A DNA stretch of 64,000 nucleotides from Funiculus sociatus GB2-C1 (lineage in GTDB: Bacteria > Cyanobacteriota > Cyanobacteriia > Cyanobacteriales > FACHB-T130). The DNA is taken from positions 62,001-126,000 of the forward strand of contig NZ_JAMPKJ010000007.1 of the NCBI RefSeq assembly GCF_039962115.1, written 5' to 3'. Below, one piece after another: positions 17,676 through 26,161 of this stretch (positions within the stretch are counted from its first letter, which is position 1; each line of letters begins with the position of its first letter). The position numbers and the translations under genes were made by a program. The notes beneath the pieces are model-generated. The model was not told the origin of the DNA. It was given only the letters and a program-made list of their open reading frames with translations, and made no database searches.

Positions 17676-20279
17676 TCACATCAAATTCAGTGGGTCAACA
17701 TCAATTGTCAAGCTGACAGAGGACGGGCAAAGAAGACGCAATTGATTAAAATCTGGCAAATGTGGCAGCGAATCCGGCGCAAACTTCAGCATAATTTGCC
17801 ATCTGTATCGATTCGCCACCCGTAAGATACTAGCGGGTGCTGGCCCTAATATCTCGTAACCAGTGCTATCCTCATCTTTCTGAGTAAGCGTTGCTGCCAA
17901 CATTTCGGCAGTTTCCTGAACTTGCGCGGCATCAGTGCTGCTTAGCCGCAATAGAATTAAACGCCCGTAGGGGGGATAGTTCAGCGCCTCTCGTTGTTGT
18001 AATTCTGTCTCGATAAAAGACTGGTACTCGTGACGGCGTACTGCCTGAATTACTTGATGCTCTGGGGTGTAAGTTTGAATAATTACTCGACCGGGGTCAT
18101 TGCCTCGACCAGCACGACCTGCAACTTGTGTCAAGGTTTGAAATGCTCTTTCTGAAGCTCGGTAGTCGGGTAGATTTAGCAAACCATCGGCAGCGACAAC
18201 TCCCACGAGTGTCACCTGAGCTAAATCTAGGCCTTTGGTAAGCATTTGAGTCCCCACTAACAAATCGGCTTCCCCATTAGCAAAGCGGGTCAGCAGGGTT
18301 CGGTGAGCACCTTTGGTGCGGGTGGTGTCGCTATCGAATCGGATGAAACGCAATTGGGGGAAAGCTTGCGCTAATTCTTGGGCGACTCGCTGGGTACCGC
18401 TGCCGAAAAATTTCAGGTAGGGGGAACCGCATTCGGGACAGGATTGAGGATGCGATCGCACAAAGTTACAGTAGTGACATCGTAACAATTCCGCCGCATC
18501 CTCATGGGTGTGGTGATACGCCAGAGAAACATCGCAGTGCGGACACTCCACCACATACCCACAACTGCGACAAGAAACAAAGGTACTGTGTCCCCGCCGA
18601 TGGATAAATAAAATCCCCTGCTGTCCTCGTTCTTGCAGTTGTTGCAGTCCCTCAGTCAGCGACCGACTAAAAATGGATCGATTCCCCTGCTGCAACTCAG
18701 AGCGCATATCTACTACTTCTACAGGTGGTAGCGGACGCGATTGAATGCGTTCTGGTAATGAGAGGTAATGGGTGATTGGGGATTGGGGATTAGGGATTGG
18801 GGATTGGGGATTGGGGCTTCCCTCAATCCCAGACTCTCGGCTGAACCCCTGGTTAATATTCACCCAGGTTTCTAAAGAGGGTGTGGCGGAACCTAAAAGT
18901 AGGGGGCAATTTTCCAACTCAGCACGCCAAGTAGCGACGGTGCGGGCGTGGTAGGTTGGCGCTGGTTGGTCTTGCTTAAAGCTGGAGTCGTGTTCTTCAT
19001 CTAAGATTATCAGCCCCAGTCGCGGTAAGGGGGCAAAGATGGCTGAACGGGTGCCAATTACTACTTGAGCTGCACCTGCGAGCATTTGCCGCCAAGTATC
19101 ATAACGTTCGCCATCGGAAAGGGCGCTGTGATAAACGCAGACTTTATTGCCAAAACGGGCGCGGAATCGGTCGGTTAGCTGAGGCGTAAGACCAATTTCT
19201 GGCACTAGAACGAGTGCTGATTGCCCTGATTCTAAGATGGGCGCGATCGCTTGTAAATATACCTCTGTCTTCCCGCTCCCCGTCACCCCATGCAACAGCA
19301 CCTCAGCAAACCCAGATAAATTTGTGATAACTTCCAATGCCTGAGCTTGGTCATTTGTCAACTCTTTCGGTTGATCCTCAGCTAAAGCGGGTTCTGCTGC
19401 ACTCCGCAACATCTCCCGCTCTTGAATTACAACGCAACCTTTTTGCTCCAGGGTCTTGACAGTGGATGAACTGGCGTTGCAAATTTGCAGCAACTCTGTC
19501 AGCCATAAATCACCGCCGCGTCTTCGCAGCACTTCCAAAATTTCTCGTTGGCGTTGTGTCACATCCATCGGGAAGACATCCACAACTAGCGTTACTGCTT
19601 TCTGTAACTTTGGGCGTCCTTTTCTTGGCGGTTCTAGGTAACTTTCTACCAAGTTATTCCGCAATAACTCCCGTACTGCTCGATATGCTCCTCTGACTTG
19701 ACGTTGCAGGTAGGCGAAACTATAGTCTCCAGCACTTTGAGCTTGCAGGATTTCTAGAATTTGGCGAGCCAGTGGACTAAGGTATTGGGGATTGGGGATT
19801 GGGGATTGGGGATTGGGGATTGGGAAATCTCCCTTGTCTTTTTTAATAAGGCGGATTCTTCGCTGCGATCGCCCTAGCAATCCTGGTGGCAATGCTACCC
19901 GAATCACTTGAATTAACTGAGTATAGTAATATTCAGCTACTCGGTTGAGCAGCTGCCAGTAGCTAGGCGGGAAAAACCCAGCACTGACCACATCCTCAAC
20001 ATCCTTTATTTTGGCGCTATTCAGTTCCGGTGGTGGTGCGTCTTTTATGCGGATAGCGATCGCTCCCAGCACCTGCGCCCCAAACGGCACACTCAGAATA
20101 TCCCCCGGCTGCACTTGCAACTCACTTGGCAAGCGGTACGTATACAATTTCTTTTGCGCTTCTGCCTCTGGACAATCTACCAGCACTTCAACCCACCGAT
20201 TCTCTGGAGAACCAGACTGGTAGGACGCTCTACTCTCCAGCGCACTGCCTTGTAGCACGAAATTGGGATTTGACGACAT
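17676..20279 (-). CDS. priA: Primosomal protein N' (replication restart helicase PriA)
   Basis: 3'-5' superfamily 2 helicase that reloads the replisome at stalled forks. Features in order: N-terminal DNA-binding region, Walker A HGVTGSGKTEVY, DEEH box (ILDEEHDSS), cysteine pairs CRSCGYVVECPHC and CHYC...CPECG binding two zincs, GSGTQRVAQEL, and motif VI QVAGRAGRG. The ATG at 20279 (867 aa) is chosen because AGGTGGAGGGG lies just upstream; an in-frame TTG at 20324 is less likely. The protein is longer than the usual 730-850 aa partly because of two in-frame heptamer insertions encoding PNPQSPI repeats, at about residues 152-165 and 487-502. Both sit between conserved motifs, so activity may be kept. 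Confidence 0.95.
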   Translation of the reverse strand: MSSNPNFVLQGSALESRASYQSGSPENRWVEVLVDCPEAEAQKKLYTYRLPSELQVQPGDILSVPFGAQVLGAIAIRIKDAPPPELNSAKIKDVEDVVSAGFFPPSYWQLLNRVAEYYYTQLIQVIRVALPPGLLGRSQRRIRLIKKDKGDFPIPNPQSPIPNPQYLSPLARQILEILQAQSAGDYSFAYLQRQVRGAYRAVRELLRNNLVESYLEPPRKGRPKLQKAVTLVVDVFPMDVTQRQREILEVLRRRGGDLWLTELLQICNASSSTVKTLEQKGCVVIQEREMLRSAAEPALAEDQPKELTNDQAQALEVITNLSGFAEVLLHGVTGSGKTEVYLQAIAPILESGQSALVLVPEIGLTPQLTDRFRARFGNKVCVYHSALSDGERYDTWRQMLAGAAQVVIGTRSAIFAPLPRLGLIILDEEHDSSFKQDQPAPTYHARTVATWRAELENCPLLLGSATPSLETWVNINQGFSRESGIEGSPNPQSPIPNPQSPITHYLSLPERIQSRPLPPVEVVDMRSELQQGNRSIFSRSLTEGLQQLQERGQQGILFIHRRGHSTFVSCRSCGYVVECPHCDVSLAYHHTHEDAAELLRCHYCNFVRSHPQSCPECGSPYLKFFGSGTQRVAQELAQAFPQLRFIRFDSDTTRTKGAHRTLLTRFANGEADLLVGTQMLTKGLDLAQVTLVGVVAADGLLNLPDYRASERAFQTLTQVAGRAGRGNDPGRVIIQTYTPEHQVIQAVRRHEYQSFIETELQQREALNYPPYGRLILLRLSSTDAAQVQETAEMLAATLTQKDEDSTGYEILGPAPASILRVANRYRWQIMLKFAPDSLPHLPDFNQLRLLCPSSVSLTIDVDPLNLM
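18774..18814 (-). repeat. Heptamer array inside priA (second insertion)
   Basis: About six GGGGATT units on the plus strand (CCCCAAT on the coding strand), in frame, encoding [13 protein letters not shown] just after the ATP-binding half of PriA. Confidence 0.88.
19785..19823 (-). repeat. Heptamer array inside priA (first insertion)
   Basis: About five GGGGATT units (CCCCAAT on the coding strand), in frame, encoding [13 protein letters not shown] in the N-terminal region before YLSPLARQ. Confidence 0.88.
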
Positions 20280-20380
20280 ACTCTTTCCCCTCCACCTTGG
20301 CAGTCGGATGCCATCACCCGGCAAACCCCTTCCTGGCGCTTACTGTAACCAGTTAATTTTAGCTGGCTGTTGACCTTTCA

Positions 20381-20423
20381 GGGATTGGGGATTGGGAACT
20401 GGGGATTGGGGATTGGGGATTGG
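20381..20423. repeat. GGGGATT heptamer array next to MITE-like copy 2
   Basis: Five to six GGGGATT/GGGAACT units directly abut the element at 20424. They are the same heptamer as in priA about 570 bp away. Confidence 0.8.
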
Positions 20424-20586
20424 GAAAAGTCAACTTAAGCCCCGGCGAATGAATTCGCGGCTACAAAAACCAAATCCGCCTGCCTTGGCTAACGGAAAAT
20501 CAAGACTTTTGAAACCCTCGCACCATCGGGGTTTTGTCTGTATAGCTGCGGTTTTAACCGCCAAGCTCTTCTTAAATTGACATCAA
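20424..20586. mobile_element. MITE-like element, copy 2 (inverse orientation)
   Basis: A 163-bp block matching the reverse complement of 4162-4323 over its whole length. Shared blocks include GCGGCTACAAAAAC, CCGCCTGCCTTGGCTAAC and GCGGTTTTAACCGCCAAGCT. The terminal inverted repeats are diverged here (GTCAACTTAAG versus TTAAATTGAC). The central hairpin keeps a GGGTTT/AAACCC stem although its loop differs from copy 1. Non-coding. Confidence 0.8.
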
Positions 20587-20595
20587 TGAGTCTTA

Positions 20596-20668
20596 TTTAA
20601 TCCCTAGTCCCCAGCCCCTATTCCCTAGCCCCTAGTCCCCAGCGCCTAGTCCCTAACCCCCAGTCCTA
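20596..20668. repeat. Degenerate CCCCTAG/CCCCAGT heptamers
   Basis: About ten imperfect C-rich heptamers (CCCCTAGT, CCCCAGC and similar) follow MITE-like copy 2. Confidence 0.7.
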
Positions 20669-21213
20669 AGTAAATTTGCTACCCTCTATCTATCATGCAA
20701 AGAGCGCATGTGTGTTTTTCTCCCTATTGATAGAGAGCGAAGCTAATAATTATATGAGATCCTGTTGGCATAACCAATTAAATTTTAAAAACTTTTAGAA
20801 TCGCTTAGTTACAACAGGAGGCAGCAAAACTATCAAAAATCCCAAACATAAGCATTTGCTATAAGTTATTTCAAGGAATTTTATCCACGACGTGAAAGCT
20901 AAAGGCAACCGTCTGATAGACTAAAGCTTTACCTTCATTTCTCCTGATTTTTTATCCGAATCTCCACCAAATCTAAAGGAATTATATATTCTGTAATCAG
21001 GAGAACAATCAGAAAAGAATATTTTGGTAGCCTAAAAAAGCAATTTGCTTTCTCAACAGGTGGGAAAAAGACATTTTGATTGTTTCAATACTGGTAGCTG
21101 ATTTGCTTAAGTCATTATCAGATAAACGAACAACAAAAATAGCAGAGAAGTAAAAAGGAGAAATAAAAATTGAGCCTTGATTCTTTGCTTATAGAGCTTG
21201 TCTTCAGTCCGTC
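20669..21213. other. Long leader region of the sigma factor gene
   Basis: About 545 bp, AT-rich and non-coding. AAGGAG at about 21153-21158 is followed by AAATAAAAATTGAGCC and no ATG at the right distance, so it is probably not the ribosome binding site of the gene starting at 21214. The length suggests a regulated leader or distal promoter, but I cannot identify one with confidence. Confidence 0.4.
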
Positions 21214-22410
21214 ATGGATATGTACAAAGAGAGCAATCATCTAAACACACTCGCTTTATCCAATACCGACTCAGACCTTGTTATGAATATTGCTGAACTG
21301 AACCCAAGTGACGCTCTGGAATCTATATCTGATAACGATTTTGCAGATATTCCCCAACACCATCTAGAGGAATCTGATGAAATAGGCAGTGTCGAAGCTG
21401 AAATCTCAGAGGAAGTGGATAAATTAGCGGCTGGTCGCCCTTCCGGCTACCGCAAAACCGTTTCCGACGACACAGTGGGAGCTTTCTTTAAAGAGATGGC
21501 ACGCTATCCACTTCTGAAACCAGAGGAAGAAGTAGAGTTAGCGCATCGCGTCCAATTTTTAGTAAAAATAGAGGCGCTTCAAGAAAAATTGCAAGAGGAG
21601 TTGGGACGCAAGCCTACAAAGGCAGAAATAGCAGCAGCAGATGGCATGACGGAAAGGCAGCTTGAGCATCACCTTTATCGCGGTAGAGTAGCGAAAAGGA
21701 AGATGATTCGCTCAAACCTGCGCTTGGTTGTTTCTATTGCTAAACGTTATTTAAATCGGGGCGTTCAATTTCTGGATTTGATTCAGGAAGGCGCACTCGG
21801 ATTAAACCGCGCGACGGAAAAATTCGACCCAGACAAAGGTTATAAGTTTTCTACCTATGCCTATTGGTGGATTCGTCAAGCAATTACCCGGACAATTGCG
21901 AATGATGCTCGGACAATTCGCTTGCCAATCCACATTGTTGAGAAGCTGAATAAACTCAAAAAAGCGCAGCGGGAATTAAAGCAAGAATTGCACCGCAATC
22001 CGACAGAAGAGGAAATGGCGAAGGCTCTAGAAATTGAGCCAAATCAGTTGCGGCAGTTGTTGCAGTTGCGGAGGCGATCGCTTTCTCTAAATCATCGCAT
22101 AGGTAAGGGTGAAGAAACCGAACTGATGGATCTTCTGGAAGATGGTGATAACCAATCTCCTGAAGAACAAATGAGCGAAGCGATGATGCGTCAGGAAATT
22201 TGGGAAGTCTTAGGAGACGTTCTCACAGAGCGCGAAAAAGATGTCATCTCTCTGCGGTATGGTTTAACTAGCAGCGAACCCTACACATTAGAAGAAGTCG
22301 GCTGTTTGTTCAATCTTTCCCGCGAACGAGTGCGTCAGATTCAAAGCAAAGCAATGCGGAAACTGCGCCGTCCTCAAGTCGCTAAACGCTTGAAAGGCTG
22401 GCTTAGTTAA
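21214..22410 (+). CDS. RNA polymerase sigma factor, group 2 (RpoD/SigA family)
   Basis: A 398-aa non-essential-type sigma-70 factor. Region 1.2 reads VGAFFKEMARYPLL; region 2 contains NLRLVVSIAKRYLNRGVQFLDL and FSTYAYWWIRQAITRTIAND (2.3/2.4); region 3 reads RLPIHIVEKLNKLKKAQREL; region 4 has YTLEEVGCLFNLSRERVRQI, the -35 binding helix. It lacks the long region 1.1 of principal SigA and has an acidic 60-residue N-terminus. The VGAFFKEMARYPLL form resembles SigC-type cyanobacterial factors, but I do not assign a letter. A 20-bp perfect hairpin follows the stop. Confidence 0.92.
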   Translation: MDMYKESNHLNTLALSNTDSDLVMNIAELNPSDALESISDNDFADIPQHHLEESDEIGSVEAEISEEVDKLAAGRPSGYRKTVSDDTVGAFFKEMARYPLLKPEEEVELAHRVQFLVKIEALQEKLQEELGRKPTKAEIAAADGMTERQLEHHLYRGRVAKRKMIRSNLRLVVSIAKRYLNRGVQFLDLIQEGALGLNRATEKFDPDKGYKFSTYAYWWIRQAITRTIANDARTIRLPIHIVEKLNKLKKAQRELKQELHRNPTEEEMAKALEIEPNQLRQLLQLRRRSLSLNHRIGKGEETELMDLLEDGDNQSPEEQMSEAMMRQEIWEVLGDVLTEREKDVISLRYGLTSSEPYTLEEVGCLFNLSRERVRQIQSKAMRKLRRPQVAKRLKGWLS

Positions 22411-22468
22411 GTTAATAGCTAATAGCTAATGGTAATTTACAATTAGCTATTAGCTATTAGCTATTAAC
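22411..22468 (+). terminator. 20-bp perfect inverted heptamer repeat after the sigma gene
   Basis: GTTAATAGCTAATAGCTAAT (22411-22430) is the exact reverse complement of 22449-22468; both arms are tandem AGCTAAT heptamers. It begins right at the sigma stop codon and ends two bases before the next ATG. It probably acts as a 3' stem-loop, though without a T-run. Confidence 0.65.
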
Positions 22469-22470
22469 AA

Positions 22471-22992
22471 ATGATCAATGATTTGAATTTGCGCCCAGCT
22501 ACTCCAGCTGATGTGCCAGTGCTGTTTCGCTTGATTGAGAGGCTGGCAGAGTATGAAAAACTATCTCATGCTGTCACTGGCAATGCTAACGACCTGAAAG
22601 AACACTTATTCGGCTCTAAACCCTATGTGGAGGCGATTATAGCTGAATATAATGGGCAAGCGGTCGGGTTTGCCCTGTTTTTTCATAACTATTCGACGTT
22701 TCTCACCAAGCCGGGAATTTATCTGGAAGACTTGTTTGTTCTCCCCGCATATCGTCGTCAAGGTATTGGTAAACAGATTTTTAGCTATTTGGCAAAGCTT
22801 GCAGTTGACCGTGGCTGCGGCCGGATGGAGTGGAGCGTGCTGGATTGGAATCAACCCGCGATCGCTTTCTATGAGCGCATTGGTGCAGATGTCTTACCCG
22901 ACTGGCGGATTTGCCGAGTGGCTGGCGAATCCCTCACCAACCTAGCATCTGCACCATTAACCTCTTCTGCCAGTGACGTAGGCAGCCGTTAG
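22471..22992 (+). CDS. GNAT N-acetyltransferase, diamine/spermidine acetyltransferase-like
   Basis: A 173-aa GNAT-fold enzyme using acetyl-CoA. Shown by RPATPADVPVLFRLIERLAE, YLEDLFVLPAYRRQGIGKQI (motif A, CoA pyrophosphate loop R/Q-x-x-G-x-G/A) and WNQPAIAFYERIGA (motif B). The LAEYEKL...YLEDLFV layout resembles eukaryotic-type diamine acetyltransferases; substrate unproven. The last 15-20 residues (ASAPLTSSASDVGSR) are unlike the family and are encoded by sequence that also reads, on the other strand, as the end of a pstB relic, so the C-terminus may have been extended by fusion to foreign DNA. Confidence 0.88.
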   Translation: MINDLNLRPATPADVPVLFRLIERLAEYEKLSHAVTGNANDLKEHLFGSKPYVEAIIAEYNGQAVGFALFFHNYSTFLTKPGIYLEDLFVLPAYRRQGIGKQIFSYLAKLAVDRGCGRMEWSVLDWNQPAIAFYERIGADVLPDWRICRVAGESLTNLASAPLTSSASDVGSR

Positions 22993-23168
22993 AGGGTGCT
23001 GTGGGGATGCAAATATCTGGGTAACTGAACCGGATTCGATCAATTGTCCAGCGCCATTTTGAACCCAAAATAGCGCCACACCATCAGCAATGCGCTTTGC
23101 CTGTGCCAGATTATGGGTGACGATTAAATCCTCTACCACTTCACTAGAAAGCGGATCGAGGACACAGC
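22957..23168 (-). pseudogene. Relic of a phosphate ABC transporter ATPase (PstB-like), C-terminal part
   Basis: Reads LDPLSSEVVEDLIVTHNLAQ, then AKRIADGVALFWVQNGAGQL and PQHPLTAAYVTGRRG: the D-loop, H-loop (VTHN) and C-terminal end of a PstB-like ABC ATPase. Walker A, signature and Walker B are absent, and about 15 residues usually found between the D-loop helix and VTHN are missing, so there is both 5' loss and an internal deletion. It overlaps the 3' end of the GNAT gene by 36 bp on the opposite strand. Confidence 0.7.
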
Positions 23169-23169
23169 C

Positions 23170-23196
23170 GTCTGACGGGGTTGTCCCCCGTCAGAC
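23170..23196. repeat. Perfect 11-bp palindrome GTCTGACGGGG / CCCCGTCAGAC
   Basis: Stem 23170-23180 and 23186-23196 around a 5-nt loop, exactly between the PstB-like and PstA-like relics. It looks like a small mobile palindrome sitting at the deletion point. Confidence 0.7.
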
Positions 23197-23340
23197 TTAC
23201 GTTACCCAAATTCGTGATTGCCGAAAACGCTCGGCTAACCAAGAAGATATTACCGCATTAATTAGTAATAGAAAGCTTACTAATACTAGGGCGGAGGCGT
23301 AGGCATTTGATTTCACTAATCTGCATGGACGAGCGCCCGG
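23197..23340 (-). pseudogene. Relic of a phosphate ABC transporter permease (PstA-like), C-terminus
   Basis: A minus-strand frame ending with TAA at 23197-23199 reads SNAYASALVLVSFLLLINAV, then ISSWLAERFRQSRIWVT: the last membrane segment and cytoplasmic tail typical of PstA permeases. No longer homologous frame is seen upstream. Placed before the PstB-like relic in transcription order, it matches pstA-pstB operon order, so a pst operon once stood here. Confidence 0.6.
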
Positions 23341-23530
23341 AATGAATGATTGACTCTGGCATTCGATCTATGTAACCCCTGGTAAAGATTAAAGCAGCTA
23401 TTCCGGGAAAAGGGTTGGGGGTTAGGTTTCTAATAGCAGGTTGACAAAAACAGTGTACTATGTGTATCTAATAGAGAATTAGTGGTATGAGATTGCTAAA
23501 CGCGATCGCTCTCTTAAAAAAACACTTATT
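23341..23530. other. Spacer between the pst relics and the histidine kinase gene
   Basis: Non-coding as far as I can read, with one HIP1 site (about 23501-23510). Possibly further decayed transporter sequence. Confidence 0.35.
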
Positions 23531-26161
23531 TTAAACTCTAATCGGAATCTTTATCGCCAATTCAGCCCCTTTTCCGGGTACAGAAATACACTCTAAATTT
23601 CCCTTATGTTTTTCAACAATAATTTGGTAGCTAATCGCTAAGCCAAGCCCAGTCCCTTTACCAACAGTTTTCGTGGTGAAGAAAGGATCGAATAGTCTTT
23701 GCTTAACCTCTGGTGTAATACCTAAACCATTGTCTATAATCCGGATTTCTACTTGATTGCGGTCTACAACCTTGGTGCAAATCCAGATAGTGCCGGGATC
23801 GTCTTTAATTTCTTCTAGCGATCGCTTACGGTTGTACTCATCTAGAGAATCAATCGCATTCGTGAGTAAATTCATAAATACTTGATTGATTTGTCCGGCA
23901 TAGCACTCGACCAAGGGCAATTCGCCATATTCTTTAATCACCTGAATTTCAGGATGCCCCGGTTTATTTTTGAGTTGATTTTGCAAAATCACTAGCGTAC
24001 TATCAATGCCCTCGTGAATATCAACTTCTTTCATGTCCGCTTCATCCAAACGAGAAAAGTTTCTTAGAGAAAGAACAATTTGACGTATACGCTCAGCTCC
24101 CACTCTCATAGAGGACAAGATTTTCTGAAAGTCCTCGGTCAGGTAGTTAAGCTCAATGTCTTCAATATGCGTTTGAATTTCCGGGGCAGGATCGGGGTAG
24201 TGCTGCTGATACAAATCCAGCAATTGCAATAAATCTTGCAGGTATTCATTCGCAGGGGTAACATTGCCATAGATGAAGTTAACCGGATTATTAATTTCAT
24301 GGGCTACGCCAGCCACTAATTGACCCAAACTAGACATTTTTTCCGTTTGAATCAATTGGGTTTGAGTTTGTTTTAACTCGTATAATGTTTGTTCCAACTC
24401 TTTAGCTTTGTCTCGGTATTTAGCTTCAGCTTTTTGAATTTTTTCAAATAAACGAGCATTTTCCCAAGCCGTGGCGATTTGTCCAGCCAAAGTGTTGAAT
24501 GTATCGAGATCGGTTTGGCTGAAGCGATCGCTTTGGTAATCTTGGATATTAAGCACCCCCAAAAGCGTGCCACGACTGATCAGCGGGATTGCTACCTCGG
24601 AACCCCCTTGACCAGGTTGTAATTCTTTTTCTGTCAATAGATTACTGATATCATCCACCCAGACAGGTTGGTGTGTTCTGGCGGCATGAGCGACAATAGA
24701 GCGATCGCACTCCAGCGAGATATAGGCACTTTCGTCTTGCCTGAGTATATCGTAACTGCCAGAATCAGCCCACCTAACCAGTTTGCTGTTTGTTTGATCT
24801 AATAGATATATCTGAACATAGTGTAAACCAAAGCGATTTTGCATCAAGGCGATCGCTTCCCGCAATAGCAGTTCCGGGTCTAGGATCGCTTTCGACAGTT
24901 CGCTGACGGCAACCGTAACGTGTTGACTGACTTCCAGTTCGCGGGTACGCTCTTCTAAGCCTTGAAGCAATTTACCGACTTGTTCTGCCATCCCATTGAA
25001 ACTCAAAGCTAGCACCCCAATTTCATCCTTTGATTTGATAGAAGTACGAGCATTGAGGTTGCCAGCAGTGAATTGAGTCACTGTCCCAGCCAGATTAATC
25101 AACGGCTGAGTCAGGAGCTCTCCGATCGTAATCGCCGCGATAATGACTAAACCTGCAATGATCGCAGCCAGCAACAGCGTGTCGCGGATTTGGGCTTCGA
25201 TAGGCGCGAGAAATACCGATTGAGGCTGGACGAAAACCACAAACCACGGCTGCGTCTTTAGCTTGGTAACTGCTGCTGCGTTCGGCTCGTTGTTTGTAGA
25301 GGATAAGGCAGTTGTAAAGTAAGGGGATGTTGCAGCGTTATCTAGACCTTGCTCAAAAGCAGGCAAATTTGTCGAGAAGTCTGCCGTTTTACCCTTCGGC
25401 AACCGTCCTTCTGCTTGTAGAGCTTTCACTTTAGCTGGTGGGAGTGGTGTTACCGATTTAAAATTTAACTCAGGTGCTTTGCTGTGAGCTAAACGGATAT
25501 GGTTTTCGTCCAGCAAAATCGCAAAAGATGCGCTTCCTCTCACTAGGTCGGTATTTTGGCTAACCAATCGCTGAATCACGGCAGCCTTATAACAGATATG
25601 CAAGACACCAATAATATTTCCAGAGGCATTCCGTACCGGACTACTGAAGTACAAACTGACCTCATTAGTCGTTGGGGAAAACTCGATGGGCGAGACATAG
25701 GGTAAGCCAGTTTTAAACGGTCGTTCAAAGTAATCTCGGTCAGATTTATCTATACCAATATCTGGTGTATACGTATCAATGACAGCTCGCCCCTGGCGAT
25801 CGAGCAGCGCGTATGATGAGATATTCAACGTATCTTTACGGCTGAGCGATCGCAAAGCGCCCTCGACTTCTGAAGCGATACTTTGTCTCTGGTTAGCAGG
25901 TAAACTTAAATACTTCGCTAAGACTGGCAACTGAGCTTCAACCCGGACAGCATCTAGATTAGAGGAGATAAAGGCATCTATACTCAGGGCCGTTTGGGAG
26001 GCAGATGTTAGGAGGGTTTGATTGGCATTTTTTGTCAGCTCCTTTTGCATGGTTCGCTGATTCAAGAATGCCAGTACTAGCAAGGGGAGGAGCGCCACAC
26101 CCAAGAAAGAAAAGATCAGCTTAGTGCGTAGGGTATAAAGTTGGAACTGTTTCACAGTCAA
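23531..26161 (-). CDS. Membrane histidine kinase: dCACHE-HAMP-GAF-HisKA-HATPase
   Basis: An 876-aa sensor kinase. Membrane span 1 at about 13-33, periplasmic double-CACHE sensor about 35-315 (DRQGRAVIDTYT, DYFERPF), span 2 about 328-350, HAMP about 348-400, GAF about 425-570, coiled coil 575-608, phospho-acceptor His621 in AGVAHEINNP, and an ATPase domain with NLLTNAIDSLDEYN, IIDNGLGI and GKGTGLGLAISYQI. Its start (TTG, MTVKQF) overlaps the stop of the upstream binding-protein gene by 4 nt (TTGA), so the two are translationally coupled. An alternative GTG start lies two codons in. It is last in a five-gene run with four substrate-binding lipoproteins, suggesting those proteins present ligands to this kinase. 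No response regulator follows. Confidence 0.93.
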   Translation of the reverse strand: MTVKQFQLYTLRTKLIFSFLGVALLPLLVLAFLNQRTMQKELTKNANQTLLTSASQTALSIDAFISSNLDAVRVEAQLPVLAKYLSLPANQRQSIASEVEGALRSLSRKDTLNISSYALLDRQGRAVIDTYTPDIGIDKSDRDYFERPFKTGLPYVSPIEFSPTTNEVSLYFSSPVRNASGNIIGVLHICYKAAVIQRLVSQNTDLVRGSASFAILLDENHIRLAHSKAPELNFKSVTPLPPAKVKALQAEGRLPKGKTADFSTNLPAFEQGLDNAATSPYFTTALSSTNNEPNAAAVTKLKTQPWFVVFVQPQSVFLAPIEAQIRDTLLLAAIIAGLVIIAAITIGELLTQPLINLAGTVTQFTAGNLNARTSIKSKDEIGVLALSFNGMAEQVGKLLQGLEERTRELEVSQHVTVAVSELSKAILDPELLLREAIALMQNRFGLHYVQIYLLDQTNSKLVRWADSGSYDILRQDESAYISLECDRSIVAHAARTHQPVWVDDISNLLTEKELQPGQGGSEVAIPLISRGTLLGVLNIQDYQSDRFSQTDLDTFNTLAGQIATAWENARLFEKIQKAEAKYRDKAKELEQTLYELKQTQTQLIQTEKMSSLGQLVAGVAHEINNPVNFIYGNVTPANEYLQDLLQLLDLYQQHYPDPAPEIQTHIEDIELNYLTEDFQKILSSMRVGAERIRQIVLSLRNFSRLDEADMKEVDIHEGIDSTLVILQNQLKNKPGHPEIQVIKEYGELPLVECYAGQINQVFMNLLTNAIDSLDEYNRKRSLEEIKDDPGTIWICTKVVDRNQVEIRIIDNGLGITPEVKQRLFDPFFTTKTVGKGTGLGLAISYQIIVEKHKGNLECISVPGKGAELAIKIPIRV

